Positions 63,176-64,000 of a stretch of 64,000 nucleotides of DNA are shown here, in pieces. The DNA is taken from NCBI RefSeq assembly GCF_001641335.1, contig NZ_LVEM01000002.1:549755-613754 (forward strand), read 5' to 3'. The translations under genes and the position numbers were made by a program. Numbering within the stretch: position 1 is the stretch's first letter; every line of letters begins with the position of its first letter. The notes beneath the pieces were generated by a model. It was not told the DNA's origin. It saw nothing but the letters and a program-made list of their open reading frames with translations, and did no database searches. The DNA is from Bradyrhizobium stylosanthis. Its GTDB lineage: Bacteria; Pseudomonadota; Alphaproteobacteria; Rhizobiales; Xanthobacteraceae.

Positions 63176-63544
63176 ATGTCAGCCGAACGCGCCAAAGAGG
63201 CGCGGAAGGAAGCCGACAAGTTGGCCTGCGAAGCGTGGAACTATCGTATGCTTGGGTACAAGGGACCGGCGCAACCCTCACCGACAATCGGCGATGCAAT
63301 AAATGCCGGTTATCTCTATCTCGAAATTCGGTGTCTTGGGTGCGATACTAACCAGACAGTGGCGCTAGACATTATTCGGCGCGCGAAGACGACACCGGTT
63401 CATGAGTTAGAGCGCTACCTTCGTTGCAAAGACTGCTCGGCAGTGCGACGATATCCATATAAGCGAAGCGCCCTGGTGGCGCTTAGGCCGACGAAGATTT
63501 CGGCGAGCCATCCGCCGTCAACGTGGTGGCCGGGGAAGCGATAG
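63176..63544 (+). CDS. Hypothetical protein with Cys pairs
   Basis: 122 residues from ATG 63176 (MSAERAKEARKEADKLACEA); the frame runs back to 63089. It has two Cys pairs, EIRCLGCDTNQTVALDIIRR and RYLRCKDCSAVRRYPYKRSA, spaced like a zinc ribbon, and ends HPPSTWWPGKR. This type of small protein occurs repeatedly in Bradyrhizobium genomes, often next to mobile genes, but has no known role. Good conservation of its core pattern makes it more than a chance ORF. Divergent from drt3a. Confidence 0.7.
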   Translation: MSAERAKEARKEADKLACEAWNYRMLGYKGPAQPSPTIGDAINAGYLYLEIRCLGCDTNQTVALDIIRRAKTTPVHELERYLRCKDCSAVRRYPYKRSALVALRPTKISASHPPSTWWPGKR

Positions 63545-63545
63545 G

Positions 63546-64000
63546 ATGAAAGCTGCAATTGTCGCTGACATATTGACGGAGCTGCGCAGCAACTTGCCCG
63601 CGATATTCCAAAGAATGCCGGTCAAGCGCCTTGCTCAATATGATAGGCTACAAAAGACGCTCTATGAAACGGATGTTTCGATAGATCAGGGATACCAGCG
63701 CGATTTCGCTGACTTCTATAGATTGCGCGGATCGCGGAGCTTCAGGAAGAGCTATTTCGCTTTGCTGAATACGGAAAAGACCGAAAAGAATTCCGACTTC
63801 GAGCGCGTCCTTCAGGCAATCTTGGATGATTGCAACCAGGTCCACGCGTCTTTTGCATCAAAGCTCTTGGCCACCGTGAACGCCGATCTGCCCGTATATG
63901 ATCGCGAGGTCCTGAAGCGGCTTCGATTATCAAGTTATGCGGGAGGAAGCGTAGCTGCTCGGATGGAACGAGGTGCTGAGCGATACCGGGCAATATGCCG
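63546..64000 (+). CDS. Hypothetical protein, cut by the window end
   Basis: ATG 63546 opens a frame that is still open at base 64000: MKAAIVADILTELRSNLPAI, then FQRMPVKRLAQYDRLQKTLY, DFADFYRLRGSRSFRKSYFA, and NQVHASFASKLLATVNADLP followed by VYDREVLKRLRLSSYAGG. The FASKLLATVNADLPVYD region recalls a helical family of unknown function that resembles helix-hairpin-helix glycosylase-like proteins; I am not sure. It begins 1 bp after the previous stop, so the two genes are co-transcribed. Confidence 0.65.
   Translation, partial: MKAAIVADILTELRSNLPAIFQRMPVKRLAQYDRLQKTLYETDVSIDQGYQRDFADFYRLRGSRSFRKSYFALLNTEKTEKNSDFERVLQAILDDCNQVHASFASKLLATVNADLPVYDREVLKRLRLSSYAGGSVAARMERGAERYRAIC

Larger units (their letters stand above)
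50895..64000. mobile_element. Left part of an integrative element inserted at tRNA-Arg(CCG)
   Basis: Begins at the tRNA remnant, and from here base composition and codon use become clearly more AT-rich than in the first 50 kb. Contents seen: a primase-helicase, an orphan prohead protease, an outer-membrane protein, a large serine recombinase, a two-RT defence system with a protease, and hypothetical genes. No tyrosine integrase is visible; it would be expected beside the intact tRNA at the far end. The right boundary is not in the window, and nested insertions (for example around the recombinase) are possible. Confidence 0.75.

Overview
The window is GC-rich alphaproteobacterial chromosome, most likely Bradyrhizobium or a close relative. 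The evidence is the rpsT-dnaA-dnaN-recF-gyrB order, two DUF3551 secreted peptides, CcrM-type GANTC sites beside dnaA, and several families of dispersed palindromic intergenic repeats. Bases 1 to about 50.8 kb look like ordinary core and accessory chromosome. From about 50.9 kb to the end, base composition becomes visibly more AT-rich and the genes are those of a mobile element.

Layout of the chromosome part: purC start and pirin (1-1.1 kb); GNAT, membrane-anchored AraC regulator, beta-lactamase-like hydrolase, MmgE/PrpD, FUSC transporter and SMI1 protein (1.2-8.6 kb); a translationally coupled operon MATE-DUF2867-isomerase (8.7-11.2 kb); a MurA with Asp in place of the catalytic Cys (11.4-12.7 kb); membrane protein, scramblase-like protein and gyrB (13-16.8 kb); three paralogous secreted proteins of unknown function (17.1-21 kb); recF, dnaN, dnaA, a 1.2 kb non-coding putative origin/control region, and rpsT (21-26.6 kb). 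Then come msrA, a Wza-like export lipoprotein, dienelactone hydrolase, an HD-GYP protein, an acyl-CoA ligase, a Bug-type binding protein, DUF3551 peptides, a leaderless ArsR-SRPBCC-DUF899 operon, a secreted serine protease, a self-regulated operon (membrane protein, winged-helix regulator, second UppS-like enzyme), metallophosphoesterase, 3-methyladenine glycosylase-like protein, histidine kinase, dinB and TspO (27-50.5 kb).

At 50832-50894 lies the displaced 3' 63 nt of a tRNA-Arg(CCG), a typical attachment-site remnant. The intact tRNA and probably the integrase should lie beyond the right edge. The element carries a primase-helicase, a coiled-coil protein coupled to an orphan HK97-type prohead protease (phage or satellite ancestry), an outer-membrane barrel protein, a large serine recombinase and a defence cargo.

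The most interesting feature is that cargo: two reverse transcriptases in tandem (61697-62860 and 59679-61628, both with YVDD) matching the two-RT antiphage system DRT type 3 (Drt3a + Drt3b). Just after drt3b is a structured non-coding stretch that contains CACACAC on the coding strand, a good candidate for the ncRNA that supplies an ACACAC template. It is followed directly by a trypsin-like protease on the same strand, which would be an unusual accessory to DRT3. The window ends inside a gene that starts at 63546.
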